The notes beneath the pieces were generated by a model, which saw only the letters and a list, made by a program, of their open reading frames with translations, had not been told where the DNA came from and did no database searches. A program made the translations under genes and the position numbers. A stretch of 64,000 nt of DNA from Xanthomonas indica (GTDB taxonomy: Bacteria; Pseudomonadota; Gammaproteobacteria; Xanthomonadales; Xanthomonadaceae), in assembly GCF_040529045.1 (NCBI RefSeq), contig NZ_CP131914.1, positions 3,270,501 to 3,334,500 of the forward strand, given 5' to 3'. Shown piece by piece: positions 32,356 to 41,949 of this stretch. The number at the start of each line of letters is the position of its first letter. Within the stretch, counting starts at the first letter, position 1.

Positions 32356-35300
32356 TCAGGCCGCGCCCGCCAAACGCGCGGCCTCCTCGAGGTCCACGCT
32401 GACCAGGCGGCTGACGCCGGGTTCGCGCATGGTGACACCGCTGAGCTGATGCGCCGCCTCCATCGTCGCCTTGTTGTGGCTGACGAACAGGAACTGCACT
32501 TTCTCGCTCATTTCCTTGACCATCGCCGCCAGGCGGCCGACGTTGGCTTCGTCCAGCGGCGCGTCGACCTCGTCGAGCAGACAGAACGGCGCCGGGTTGA
32601 GCTGGAAGATCGCGAACACCAGCGCCACCGCGGTCATCGCCTTCTCGCCGCCGGACAGCAGCGAGATGCTCGACACGCGCTTGCCCGGGGGCCGCGCCAT
32701 GATCGCCACGCCGGTGTCCAGCAGGTCCTCGCCGGTCAGCTCCAGGTAGGCGTGGCCGCCGCCGAACAGGCGCGGATACAGCGCCTGCACGCCGGAATTG
32801 ACCCGGTCGAAGGTGTCCTTGAAGCGGCCACGGGTCTCGCGGTCGATCTTGCGGATGGCGTCTTCCAGGGTCTCCAGCGCGGTGTTCAGGTCGACGTCCT
32901 GCGCTTCCAGGTACTCGGCGCGCTGCGCGGCCTCGCCGTACTCGCTGATCGCCGCCAGGTTGACCGGCTCCAGTCGGCGCATGCGCGCATCGATCTGCTG
33001 CACCGCCTGCTCCCACTCGGCCGGGTCGGCGTGCTCGGGCAGGCCGTTGATCACGTCCTCGAGCACGAAGCCGGCCTTGACCACGGCGGCCGACAGCTGC
33101 TCGGCGCTGAGCACCAGCGCCTGCTGGTCGAGCCGGCGCTGGGCGATGCGCTCGCGCTGCGCCAGCGCCTGTTCGTCGCGCTGCTGGCGGGTCTGCTCCA
33201 GCGCGCGCAGTTCGTTGTCGATGCCGTCCAGCAGCGCGCGCGCCTCGCCGAGCGCGCGGTCGGTGCGCACGCGCTCGCTCAGCGCGGCCTGGTGCTCGGC
33301 CTCCAGCGCCAGCACCGGCGAGTCGCCCTCGTTCAACTGCGCGCTGAGCTCGCCCAGGCGCGCGTCCAGTTGCCCACGCTGGTTGCCCATGCGCTCCAGC
33401 GCCTGGCTCAGCGAGGCGATCTGGGTGCGCTGCGATTCCAGGGTCAGGGCCAGTGCGTGCGAGGCCTCGCGCACCCGCCGCGCGGCATCGCGGGCCAGGT
33501 CGCGTGCTTCGGTGAGCTGGCGGCGCTCGCTTTCCAGCGCATGCCGCACCGATTCCAGGTCGCCCATGCTGGTGACCGCGTCCTCCAGCTTGGAGCGCGC
33601 CTCGCGCGCCTGCTCGCGGCTGCTGTCGAGGGTTTCCAGCAGTTGCGCGACTTCCAGTTCGATGCGCTCGATACGGGTGCGCGCGGCGTCGACCTTGCCC
33701 TGCTGGCTCTGCAACTGCCCGGCCAGTTCGGACACGCTGCGGTGCGCCTGGTACAGCTGGCGCTGCGCGTCCTCGCGCTGCTGCTCGCCGGCCAGCAACT
33801 GCGCGCGCAGTTCGCCCAGGCGCTGCTCGAGGTCGGCCTCGCGCTCCTGCAGCGTCTCGATCTGGCCGCGCAGGCTCTGGATCTCGCGCTCGCGCAGCAG
33901 CGCGCCCTGCTTGGCCGCGCCGGAGCGCGATACCCGCAACCAGCCCTGGCCCAGGCGCGCGCCGTCGCGGGTGACGATGGAATCGCCCTCGCCCAGCTGC
34001 GGCAGCAGCGCGCGCGCGGCAGCCAGGTCCTCGGCCGCGTGCAGCCGCGCCAGCAGCCGGCGGATCGCGATCGGGCCTTGCACCTTGGCCGCGAGCGAGG
34101 TCGGCGCGAAGGTCTCGGCCGCGTCCTCGCCGCTGACCAGGGCGATGCGGCCTTCGCCGAGTTCGCCAAGGGCGTCGACCAGGGTCTCCGGCGCCTCCAC
34201 CAGCACGCCTTCGATCAATTGCCCGAGCGCGCCTTCGACCGCGTTCTCCCAGCCGCTCTCGACGCTGAGCCGCTCGCCGACGCGCGCCGCCGAATCCAGC
34301 CCGCGCGCCTGCAGCCAGGCCACCGCCGCGCCCTGCTCCTGGCCGAGCGCGGCCTGCTGCAGGGTTTCCAGCGACGACAGCCGGCCGCGTGCAGCCTGCG
34401 CCTGCTTGCGCACGTCGGCCAGCTCGGCCTGCGCCGAGCGCTGCTGGTCCTGCAGCGCCGCCACCGCCTGCTTGCGCGCCTCGACCTGCTCGGTCAGCCC
34501 GTCCAGCGCGGCGCGCTGGGTCTCGTGCTGCAGTTCCAGTTGCGCGAACGCCTCGGACAGCGCGTCCAGGTCCAGCCCGGCGCGCTCGGCCTGCAGTGCC
34601 TCGCGGCGGCGCTCGGCTTCCAGCGACTGCCGGTCCAGGTAATCGACGCGGGTGCGCTCCACTTCGCCGGCGCGCGAGGCTTCGGCGGTGTTGCGCTGAT
34701 GCGATTCCCAGCGCTGCTGCCAGTCGGCCAGGCGTGCCTCGGCCTCGCGCAGCGCTTCCTGCTTGTACTCGTTGTCTTCCTGCAACTGCTCCAGCTGCGG
34801 GCCTGCCACGTCCACCGATTCGCGCAACAGCGCCAGCTTGGCCTCGTCGGTGCCGATATGCTGGCCGAGCTCGGCCAGCGCCAATTGCGCCTCGTCGCGC
34901 GCCTTGTGCAGGCGCTGCGACAGATCGCGCTGGTGCTGGATCTGCTGTTCGATCCGGGCCAGGGTGCTGCCGACCTTGTAGACCTCGGCCTGCGCGGTGC
35001 TCAACGCCTCGGCGGCCTCCTCGCGGCGCACGCGGCCGGTCTCGATGCGCGCCTCGGCATCGCGCTGCTCGGCGATCAGCTGCTGCAGGCGGGTCTCTTC
35101 CTGGCCCAGCGCTTCGCGCAGGCCCTGCAGGCGTCCGTCCAGGCCGCGGTATTCCAGCGCCTTCCACTGCGCGTCCTTGATCCGCCGTTCTTCCTGCAGC
35201 GCCTGGTACTGCTCGGCCTGGCGCGCCTGGCGCTTGAGGTGCTCGAGCTGCTTGCCGATCTCCTCGCGCAGGTCGCCCAGGCGTTCCAGGTTCTCGCGGG

Positions 35301-35859
35301 TGTGGCGGATGCGGGTCTCGGTCTCCTTGCGCCGCTCCTTGTACTTGGAGATGCCGGCGGCTTCCTCCAGGTACACGCGCAGGTCTTCCGGGCGCGCCTC
35401 GATGATCTGGCTGATCATGCCCTGCTCGATGATCGAGTAGCTGCGCGGGCCCAGGCCGGTGCCCAGGAACAGGTCGGTGATGTCGCGGCGCCGGCACTTG
35501 GTGCCGTTGAGGTAGTAGCTGCTGCTGCCGTCGCGGCTGACCTGGCGCTTGACCGAGATCTCGTTGAAGGAGGCGTACTCGCCGGCGATGGTGTGGTCGG
35601 TGTTGTCGAAGATCAGCTCCACCGTGGCCTGCGACACCGGCTTGCGCGCCGAGGACCCGGAGAAGATCACGTCCGTCAGCGAATCGCCGCGCAACCGGCT
35701 GGCCGAACTTTCGCCCATCACCCAGCGCACCGCGTCGATGATGTTCGACTTGCCGCAGCCGTTCGGACCGACGATGCCGGTCATGTTGGTCGGCAGGTGC
35801 AGCGTGGTCGGATCGACGAAGGACTTGAAGCCGGACAGCTTGATGGTCGACAGGCGCAT
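32356..35859 (-). CDS. smc: Chromosome segregation protein SMC
   Basis: 1167 aa. Walker A is GPNGCGKSN at about residues 31-39. Two long coiled coils surround a hinge near the middle (about 510-630, with EGALGQLIEGVLVEAP). The C-terminal signature LSGGEKAMTAVALVFAI and Walker B LLDEVDAPLD complete the ABC-type head. SMC dimers organise and help segregate chromosomes with ScpA and ScpB, whose genes are not in this window. The whole plus strand opposite is open in one frame because of codon bias; that is a shadow. Confidence 0.97.
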   Translation of the reverse strand: MRLSTIKLSGFKSFVDPTTLHLPTNMTGIVGPNGCGKSNIIDAVRWVMGESSASRLRGDSLTDVIFSGSSARKPVSQATVELIFDNTDHTIAGEYASFNEISVKRQVSRDGSSSYYLNGTKCRRRDITDLFLGTGLGPRSYSIIEQGMISQIIEARPEDLRVYLEEAAGISKYKERRKETETRIRHTRENLERLGDLREEIGKQLEHLKRQARQAEQYQALQEERRIKDAQWKALEYRGLDGRLQGLREALGQEETRLQQLIAEQRDAEARIETGRVRREEAAEALSTAQAEVYKVGSTLARIEQQIQHQRDLSQRLHKARDEAQLALAELGQHIGTDEAKLALLRESVDVAGPQLEQLQEDNEYKQEALREAEARLADWQQRWESHQRNTAEASRAGEVERTRVDYLDRQSLEAERRREALQAERAGLDLDALSEAFAQLELQHETQRAALDGLTEQVEARKQAVAALQDQQRSAQAELADVRKQAQAARGRLSSLETLQQAALGQEQGAAVAWLQARGLDSAARVGERLSVESGWENAVEGALGQLIEGVLVEAPETLVDALGELGEGRIALVSGEDAAETFAPTSLAAKVQGPIAIRRLLARLHAAEDLAAARALLPQLGEGDSIVTRDGARLGQGWLRVSRSGAAKQGALLREREIQSLRGQIETLQEREADLEQRLGELRAQLLAGEQQREDAQRQLYQAHRSVSELAGQLQSQQGKVDAARTRIERIELEVAQLLETLDSSREQAREARSKLEDAVTSMGDLESVRHALESERRQLTEARDLARDAARRVREASHALALTLESQRTQIASLSQALERMGNQRGQLDARLGELSAQLNEGDSPVLALEAEHQAALSERVRTDRALGEARALLDGIDNELRALEQTRQQRDEQALAQRERIAQRRLDQQALVLSAEQLSAAVVKAGFVLEDVINGLPEHADPAEWEQAVQQIDARMRRLEPVNLAAISEYGEAAQRAEYLEAQDVDLNTALETLEDAIRKIDRETRGRFKDTFDRVNSGVQALYPRLFGGGHAYLELTGEDLLDTGVAIMARPPGKRVSSISLLSGGEKAMTAVALVFAIFQLNPAPFCLLDEVDAPLDEANVGRLAAMVKEMSEKVQFLFVSHNKATMEAAHQLSGVTMREPGVSRLVSVDLEEAARLAGAA

Positions 35860-36132
35860 GGTGCGGGCAATCCATGGCAGGCGCCGCCGGCATTCCGAGC
35901 TGCGCTGCCGCTAATGAAGATCCAGGTGAGGTCCTGCGTCCAACCCATTGATGCGGCTACACCGCCGGGCCGACATCGGACACGAGTCGCTGAGTATAGC
36001 GGCCCCTGCGCGAGGCTGGGGCGGCCCGCGCCCGGGCGGCAGCGATGCGACGGCGGTCGCACACGCAGGAGATCGTGCCTGCCGGCCGTGCCGGCCAGGC
36101 CGCACGACCCGCCGGTGGCGGCGCAGGTCCGC
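35860..36132. other. Intergenic gap upstream of smc
   Basis: About 270 bp between the smc start and the terminator of the ribosomal operon. It must contain the smc promoter, but I see no convincing -35/-10 pair and no gene. Confidence 0.5.
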
Positions 36133-36167
36133 AAAAACGACACGGGCACCTTGCGGTGCCCGTGTCG
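36133..36167 (-). terminator. Intrinsic terminator of the rpsF-rpsR-rplI operon
   Basis: CGACACGGGCACC at 36138-36150 pairs over 13 bp with 36155-36167 around a four-base loop. On the minus strand it is followed by TTTTT (36137-36133). It starts 20 bp after the rplI stop. Confidence 0.92.
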
Positions 36168-36187
36168 GTCCAGCGATGACGCAACGA

Positions 36188-36637
36188 TCAGGCGTCGGCT
36201 TCGACCACGACCTTGACCGTGGTTTCCACGTCGGCGTGCAGGCGCACCAGCACCTCGTACTCGCCGATGTTGCGGAACGCGCCTTCGCCCAGCACCACTT
36301 CGCCCTTCTCCAGCGGCATGCCGGCGGCGGTGAAGGCCTCGGCGATGTCGCGCGGGCCGACCGAGCCGTACAGCTTGCCTTCGGTGGAGGCGTTGGCCTT
36401 GACGGTCACGCTGGCGCCTTCCAGCTTGGCGGCGCGGGCTTCGGCGTCGTCGTGGATCGACTTGGCCTTGGCTTCGTACTCGGCGCGCTTGGCTTCGAAC
36501 TCGGCGATGTTGGCGGCGGTGGCCGGCACGGCCTTGCCCTGCGGCACCAGGTAGTTGCGGCCGTAGCCCGGCTTGACGTCGACCTTGTCGCCGAGGCCGC
36601 CCAGGTTGGTCACTTTCTGCAGAAGAATCAGTTGCAT
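36188..36637 (-). CDS. rplI: 50S ribosomal protein L9
   Basis: 149 aa. The N-terminal rRNA-binding domain has [24 protein letters not shown], cut here in recognition at the usual G-K-D-V/P-G-Y-A-R-N signature; a long central helix and the C-terminal domain follow. It binds 23S rRNA domain V near the L1 stalk. GGAGCAAG precedes the ATG. Third gene of the operon, separated from rpsR by 191 bp holding a hairpin and a heptad array. Confidence 0.98.
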   Translation of the reverse strand: MQLILLQKVTNLGGLGDKVDVKPGYGRNYLVPQGKAVPATAANIAEFEAKRAEYEAKAKSIHDDAEARAAKLEGASVTVKANASTEGKLYGSVGPRDIAEAFTAAGMPLEKGEVVLGEGAFRNIGEYEVLVRLHADVETTVKVVVEADA

Positions 36638-36705
36638 GGTCTTGCTCCGTTATTCGTTAGCGTCGGCACGCGGCCGCCGCAACGGGTGCTGTCCGAATAG
36701 GAGAA

Positions 36706-36737
36706 GCCGGGATTCGGGATTCGGGAATCGGGATTGC
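36706..36737. repeat. Solitary heptad array between rpsR and rplI
   Basis: Four consecutive heptads (GGGATTC, GGGATTC, GGGAATC, GGGATTG) at 36713-36740 approximately. No second arm is present. It lies within a ribosomal protein operon. Confidence 0.75.
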
Positions 36738-36782
36738 GCCCGATCGGCACCGCACTCTTCAATCGCCAGACTTCAGTGGAAT

Positions 36783-36804
36783 GCCCGCACCGGAGGGTGC
36801 GGGC
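36783..36804 (-). promoter_or_regulatory. Intercistronic hairpin after rpsR
   Basis: GCCCGCACC at 36783-36791 pairs perfectly with GGTGCGGGC at 36796-36804 around GGAG. It lies 24 bp after the rpsR stop and has no T-run, so it may be a partial attenuator or an RNA-stabilising or processing hairpin between rpsR and rplI. Confidence 0.5.
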
Positions 36805-36828
36805 CAGGCGTTCCGGGAAACCCCGGAA

Positions 36829-37059
36829 TCAAACGTCGTGGTTGTCCGTGTACGGGATCAGCGCCAGGAAACGCGCGCGCTTGACCGCCGTGGCCAGCTG
36901 ACGCTGGTACTTGGACTTGGTGCCGGTCACGCGGCTCGGCACGATCTTGCCGTTCTCGGTGAGGTACTGGCGCAGGGTGTTGAGATCCTTGTAGTCGATC
37001 TCCTTGACGCCCTCGGCGGTGAACTTGCAGAACTTGCGACGACGGAAGAACTTGGACAT
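36829..37059 (-). CDS. rpsR: 30S ribosomal protein S18
   Basis: 76 aa. Begins [13 protein letters not shown] and ends with [13 protein letters not shown], both typical. S18 binds 16S rRNA as a dimer with S6, encoded just upstream. Spacing to rpsF is 11 bp. Confidence 0.98.
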   Translation of the reverse strand: MSKFFRRRKFCKFTAEGVKEIDYKDLNTLRQYLTENGKIVPSRVTGTKSKYQRQLATAVKRARFLALIPYTDNHDV

Positions 37060-37070
37060 GAGCGTGCTCC

Positions 37071-37505
37071 TTAGGCGGCTTCGGCGGCGTCGCCGTCGGT
37101 TTCGGTGGCGGCGGCGGGCGCATCACCCTCTTCGTCGTCGCGACGACGGCGCTCACCGCGCTCGGGCTTGTCGGCCTTCTCGTCCTTGCTCTTCATGATC
37201 AGCGACTGCTCGGTGTCGGCGCCGTCGCGCTTGATCACCAGGTGGCGCAGCACGGCGTCGTTGAAGCGGAAGCTCTCGACCAGCTCGCTCAGCACGGCCT
37301 GGTCCACTTCGATGTTCAGCATGACGTAGTGGGCCTTCACCAGGTTCTGGATCGGGTACGCCAGCTGGCGGCGGCCCCAGTCTTCCAGACGGTGGATGGT
37401 GCCCTTGCCGTTCTCGACCAGCGACTTGTAGCGCTCGATCATGGCCGGGACCTGCTCGCTCTGGTCCGGGTGGACCAGGAACACGATTTCGTAATGACGA
37501 CTCAT
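37071..37505 (-). CDS. rpsF: 30S ribosomal protein S6
   Basis: 144 aa. Begins [20 protein letters not shown] and has the [11 protein letters not shown] motif. The C-terminal tail from about residue 105 is charged and Ala/Glu-rich. There is no priB between rpsF and rpsR, unlike enteric bacteria. First gene of the operon, with a 92-nt leader described separately. Confidence 0.98.
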   Translation of the reverse strand: MSRHYEIVFLVHPDQSEQVPAMIERYKSLVENGKGTIHRLEDWGRRQLAYPIQNLVKAHYVMLNIEVDQAVLSELVESFRFNDAVLRHLVIKRDGADTEQSLIMKSKDEKADKPERGERRRRDDEEGDAPAAATETDGDAAEAA

Positions 37506-37520
37506 GGTGTGTACCTTTCG

Positions 37521-37545
37521 GATGTGGCCTTGCGGCCGGACAGCC
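37521..37545 (-). promoter_or_regulatory. Putative S6:S18-binding leader hairpin
   Basis: On the minus strand TGTCCGGCCGCAAGGCCACA (37542-37523) forms a hairpin with a GCAA loop and a bulged CCG beside a TGT/ACA helix. The CCG bulge is the hallmark of the known S6:S18 autoregulatory mRNA motif that mimics its 16S rRNA site. It ends 18 bases before the rpsF start. Confidence 0.6.
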
Positions 37546-37603
37546 CCCCGCGGTGCGACGGCGGTGGGGCAAGGACTCCCGCCGGGAAGGCAGGAAGCCG
37601 CAC

Positions 37604-37633
37604 ATTATGGCGCAGAAGTGCCGCTGCGGACAA
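37604..37633 (-). promoter_or_regulatory. Promoter of the rpsF operon
   Basis: On the minus strand TTGTCC (37633-37628), an 18-bp spacer and CATAAT (37609-37604) make a good sigma70 match (4/6 and 5/6). The start would be near 37597, giving a leader of about 92 nt. Confidence 0.55.
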
Positions 37634-37684
37634 GGTGCCGGGGCGGGAGGCGGGATGGAGGCGGCCTGGCCGGCGCGGCGACGC

Positions 37685-38032
37685 TCACGGCGCGGTGGCG
37701 TGCGTGGCGTCGGTGGTGAAGCTCTCGCCGCAGCCGCACTCGGCGGTGGCATTCGGGTTGCGGAACACGAAGGTCTCGCCCAGGCCCTGCTTGGCGAAGT
37801 CGATCTCGGTGCCGTCCACCAGCGGCAGGCTGGTCGCATCGACGTAGATGCGCACGCCGTCCTGCTCGAACACCGCGTCGTCCGGACGCGCCTCGCGCGC
37901 CAGGTCGGTGACGTGGCCCCAGCCGGAACAGCCGGTGCGCTCCACGCCGAAACGCAACCCCAACGCACCGGGCGTCTGCGCGACGAAGCGCTGCACGCGG
38001 GCATGGGCGACGGGGGTGAGACGGATGGCCAT
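37685..38032 (-). CDS. IscA/HesB-family iron-sulfur cluster assembly protein
   Basis: 115 aa. The three conserved cysteines are present: one in [10 protein letters not shown] near residue 35 and two in AECGCGESF near residues 99-101. Such A-type carriers accept and deliver Fe-S clusters to apoproteins. The sequence does not settle between IscA and ErpA. It is divergent from asnS and lies upstream of rpsF with its own promoter. Confidence 0.92.
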   Translation of the reverse strand: MAIRLTPVAHARVQRFVAQTPGALGLRFGVERTGCSGWGHVTDLAREARPDDAVFEQDGVRIYVDATSLPLVDGTEIDFAKQGLGETFVFRNPNATAECGCGESFTTDATHATAP

Positions 38033-38061
38033 GGCAACGACTCCGGCGACTGCGAACGATC

Positions 38062-38067
38062 ATTATA
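38062..38067 (-). promoter_or_regulatory. Perfect -10 box for the IscA-family gene
   Basis: The minus strand reads TATAAT at 38067-38062, 29 bp before the ATG at 38032. No good -35 is visible. Confidence 0.5.
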
Positions 38068-38168
38068 GGGAGGACGGCGGCCGATCGCCGCCACGCCTCG
38101 CAAGCGCTGCGCTCCAGCCAGTACACTTGCCCCTTCCATATCGAGTCGCTGCGGCGAGGATTCAAGTC

Positions 38169-39563
<1,395 letters not shown>

Positions 39564-39585
39564 GGCGAGCCGGGGAGCGCGCGCC

Positions 39586-39891
39586 ATGATCCTGTTCTTC
39601 GCGCTGTGCTTCGTCGGCGTGGCGATCGCCGGGGCCAGCGCGTTCCTGATCTTCTGGCCGCTGACCCTGGTGCACATCCGCGACCGCCATCCGCCGCTGG
39701 TGGCGGCGTTCGGGCCGGGCGCCTTCCTCAAGCCGGCAGCGCTGGGCTGGCTGCTGGCGCGGCGCTACCGTCCGCTCGGCGACCGCGGCCTGTCCGGGCT
39801 GGCGACGCCGGCCTGGCTGTCGCTGCTGACCATCTTCTTCGGCCTGGGCATGGCCGCCCTGCTCTGGCTGCTTTCCCTGGTGATCCCATGA
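39586..39891 (+). CDS. Small uncharacterised membrane protein
   Basis: 101 aa with two hydrophobic segments, about residues 3-30 (ALCFVGVAIAGASAFLIFW) and 75-100 (PAWLSLLTIFFGLGMAALLW). The loop between is basic and faces the cytoplasm by the positive-inside rule. Its stop overlaps the next start (ATGA). Family not recognised. Confidence 0.75.
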   Translation: MILFFALCFVGVAIAGASAFLIFWPLTLVHIRDRHPPLVAAFGPGAFLKPAALGWLLARRYRPLGDRGLSGLATPAWLSLLTIFFGLGMAALLWLLSLVIP

Positions 39892-40202
39892 CCTCAGATT
39901 CCCCCGCCCACGATCAGTGGTACCTGGCCAGTCTCGGCCGCCTGCTGGTGTGGGCACGCCTGCGCGTGCGCGCGGCCGGCACCGCCGAGGTGCTGGACAG
40001 CGACGGCAACACCCTCAGCTACGACAGCGAGGACACCGCCCGCGCGGCGCTGTTCGACGCCGAGTTCGTCGCCTTCGACGGTCTCGACGAGGACGATGCG
40101 CGGGCGCGCGGTTTCTCCTTGGGCGAAGTGTCGCCGCCACAGGCCGATCACGACGCCGATCTGCGCGGGCGGATGACCCAGAGCCTGGGCGCACGCGCCT
40201 GA
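39888..40202 (+). CDS. Uncharacterised small acidic protein
   Basis: 104 aa, soluble. It has a Trp/Leu-rich start (QWYLASLGRLLVWARL) and a strongly acidic middle (YDSEDTARAALFDAEFVAFD, then DGLDEDDA). Start ATG 39888 overlaps the upstream small membrane protein gene. The pair after asnS looks like one transcription unit. I do not recognise a function. Confidence 0.75.
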   Translation: MTSDSPAHDQWYLASLGRLLVWARLRVRAAGTAEVLDSDGNTLSYDSEDTARAALFDAEFVAFDGLDEDDARARGFSLGEVSPPQADHDADLRGRMTQSLGARA

Positions 40203-40209
40203 GCCGGCG

Positions 40210-40830
40210 ATGCATGTTCCGCCCGCCTTCGCCGAACACGACCTGGGTGCGCTCGACGCGTTGATCGCGGACAACCCGTTCGCCACCCTGGTCACCGTCG
40301 CCGACGGCCTGCCCTGCGCCACGCCGTTGCCGGTGCTGTACCGGCGCGACGGCGCGCGCATCCTGGTCGAAGGCCATTGGTCACGGGCCAACCCGCAGGC
40401 GCGGCACGTCGGGCCGGCCTTGCTGATCGTGCACGGTCCGCATGCCTACGTTTCGCCGGGCTGGTATCCGGACAAGCAGGCGATGGCGCGGGTGCCGACG
40501 TGGAACTACGCCACCGCGCACCTGCACGGGCAGCTGCAGCCCAGCGACGACGAAGCACTGCTGGCCGACGTGGTGGCGCGGCTGAGCGAACACCATGAGC
40601 GTGCGCTGGGCAGCGACTGGCGCTACGAGCCGGACAACGACGCGCACCGGCGCCAGTTGCGCGGGATTGTCGGCTTCCGGCTCGAGATCGAGCGGGTCGA
40701 CCTGAAGTTCAAGCTCAGCCAGAACCATCCGCCGGCGAACCAGGCCGCGGTGCGCGAGGCGTTGCAGGCCCAGGCCGGCGCCGGTGCGCAGGCCATCGCG
40801 GCGCTGATGCACGCGCGCCGCCCGGACTGA
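40210..40830 (+). CDS. FMN-binding negative transcriptional regulator, PaiB-like
   Basis: 206 aa. PaiB-family split-barrel fold: NPFATLVTV at the start, GHWSRANPQAR, VSPGWYPDKQ and the C-terminal GIVGFRLEIERVDLKFKLSQN motif are all family-typical. In Bacillus PaiB represses sporulation and degradative enzyme genes; here a flavin-binding role is all that can be said. Eight bp after the previous gene. Confidence 0.9.
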   Translation: MHVPPAFAEHDLGALDALIADNPFATLVTVADGLPCATPLPVLYRRDGARILVEGHWSRANPQARHVGPALLIVHGPHAYVSPGWYPDKQAMARVPTWNYATAHLHGQLQPSDDEALLADVVARLSEHHERALGSDWRYEPDNDAHRRQLRGIVGFRLEIERVDLKFKLSQNHPPANQAAVREALQAQAGAGAQAIAALMHARRPD

Positions 40831-40907
40831 ACCTCACTGCCCTGCAGCAGGACTGACTGCACCTTGCGCCGTCGCCGCACGGCCGCGCCGCCGTGGCGTT
40901 CGCCGTC

Positions 40908-41618
40908 TCATCCGCAGCGGCTGGCCGGCCCCTGCCGGTCGTGCTCGGCACGGCGCGCACTAGCGCGCCCGCCTTCCAGCGGCGACAGGCCTTCGCGGAT
41001 CGCATAGCGCGTCAACTGCGCGATGCTCTGCATGCCCAGCTTGAGCATGATGTGCTCGCGATGGGTGCCGATGGTCTTGACGCTGATGTGCAGGCGCGCG
41101 GCGATCTCCTTGGTCGAAAGGCCCTCGGACAGCAACTGCACGATCTCGCGTTCGCGCGAGGTCAGCAGGGTGTACGCGGAGACCGTGTCGCCGGGCGGAC
41201 AGCGGTACTCGCTGACCAGCGACTGCGACAGCTGCGGGCTGATGTACAACTGGTCGTTGCCGACCTGCTGGATCGCGCGCAACAGTTCGTGGAAGGTGCT
41301 GTTGCGCGCCAGGTAGCCCTTGGCGCCGGCGTCGATGGCCGCGCGCACGTTGGCCGCGGCATCGGAGGCGGCGATGCAGATCGCCTTGCTGCGCGGGCTG
41401 CGCTGCAGCAGCCGGCGGGTGGCCTCGATGCCGTTGAGACCCGGCAGCATCACGTCCATCAGCACGACGTCCGGCTGCCGTCGGGTCACCAGTTGCACGC
41501 ACTCCAGTCCGTCGACCGCATGGCCGACCACGTCGATGTCCGGCGTGTTGTTGAGCAGGGCCACCATGCCCTCCAGCACGATGCTGCGTTCGGCGGCAAT
41601 CACGATACGTGTGTTCAT
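40908..41618 (-). CDS. Orphan NarL/FixJ-type response regulator
   Basis: 236 aa. Receiver domain 1-120 with the phosphorylation Asp at D55 (VVLMDVMLPG). The acidic pair that binds Mg is A9-E10 instead of two acidic residues, so phosphorylation chemistry may be weakened. The C-terminal LuxR-type HTH is LTSREREIVQLLSEGLSTKE with SVKTIGTHREHIMLKL. No histidine kinase lies nearby. AGGTAGAGA is the ribosome binding site. It follows the 41950-46627 gene cluster on the same strand after a 331-bp gap. Confidence 0.92.
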   Translation of the reverse strand: MNTRIVIAAERSIVLEGMVALLNNTPDIDVVGHAVDGLECVQLVTRRQPDVVLMDVMLPGLNGIEATRRLLQRSPRSKAICIAASDAAANVRAAIDAGAKGYLARNSTFHELLRAIQQVGNDQLYISPQLSQSLVSEYRCPPGDTVSAYTLLTSREREIVQLLSEGLSTKEIAARLHISVKTIGTHREHIMLKLGMQSIAQLTRYAIREGLSPLEGGRASARRAEHDRQGPASRCG

Positions 41619-41949
41619 TCTCTACCTGTGTTGGCAATGGAACTCCCAACGCGCGACCGCGCGGCAACCCGCGTCCCCTGCAGTGCGACGCGCCCCTTTT
41701 TTCAACCGATGCGACAGCGCTGAACCTGCGCTTGCGTTACGTCCTCAGCTTGTCACGCTGCGCTATGGCAGCCATCGGCTTCAGGCTGATATGGGCGAGC
41801 AGGAGGGCTGAAATTGTGCGAATTGCCGCATTCGTCTAGCCTCGTAGACAGAATCGTGTGCTAGCACGCTCGCGCTGTGACGCAGAACGAAGTCCTGCGA
41901 CGCAATCGGTGTTGAGGCCGGGCGCGCTGCGCGCGTCTCGACGACGTCG
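41619..41949. other. Intergenic gap upstream of the response regulator
   Basis: 331 bp, less GC-rich than its surroundings around 41700-41850. I see no gene and no clear terminator; it should hold the response regulator promoter. Confidence 0.5.

Noticed and set aside
32449-36216. 1255-codon open frame on the plus strand opposite smc
   Set aside because: High-GC codon bias keeps the antisense frame open; it reads as low-complexity Ala/Arg/Leu/Gln and smc on the other strand has full-length family motifs.
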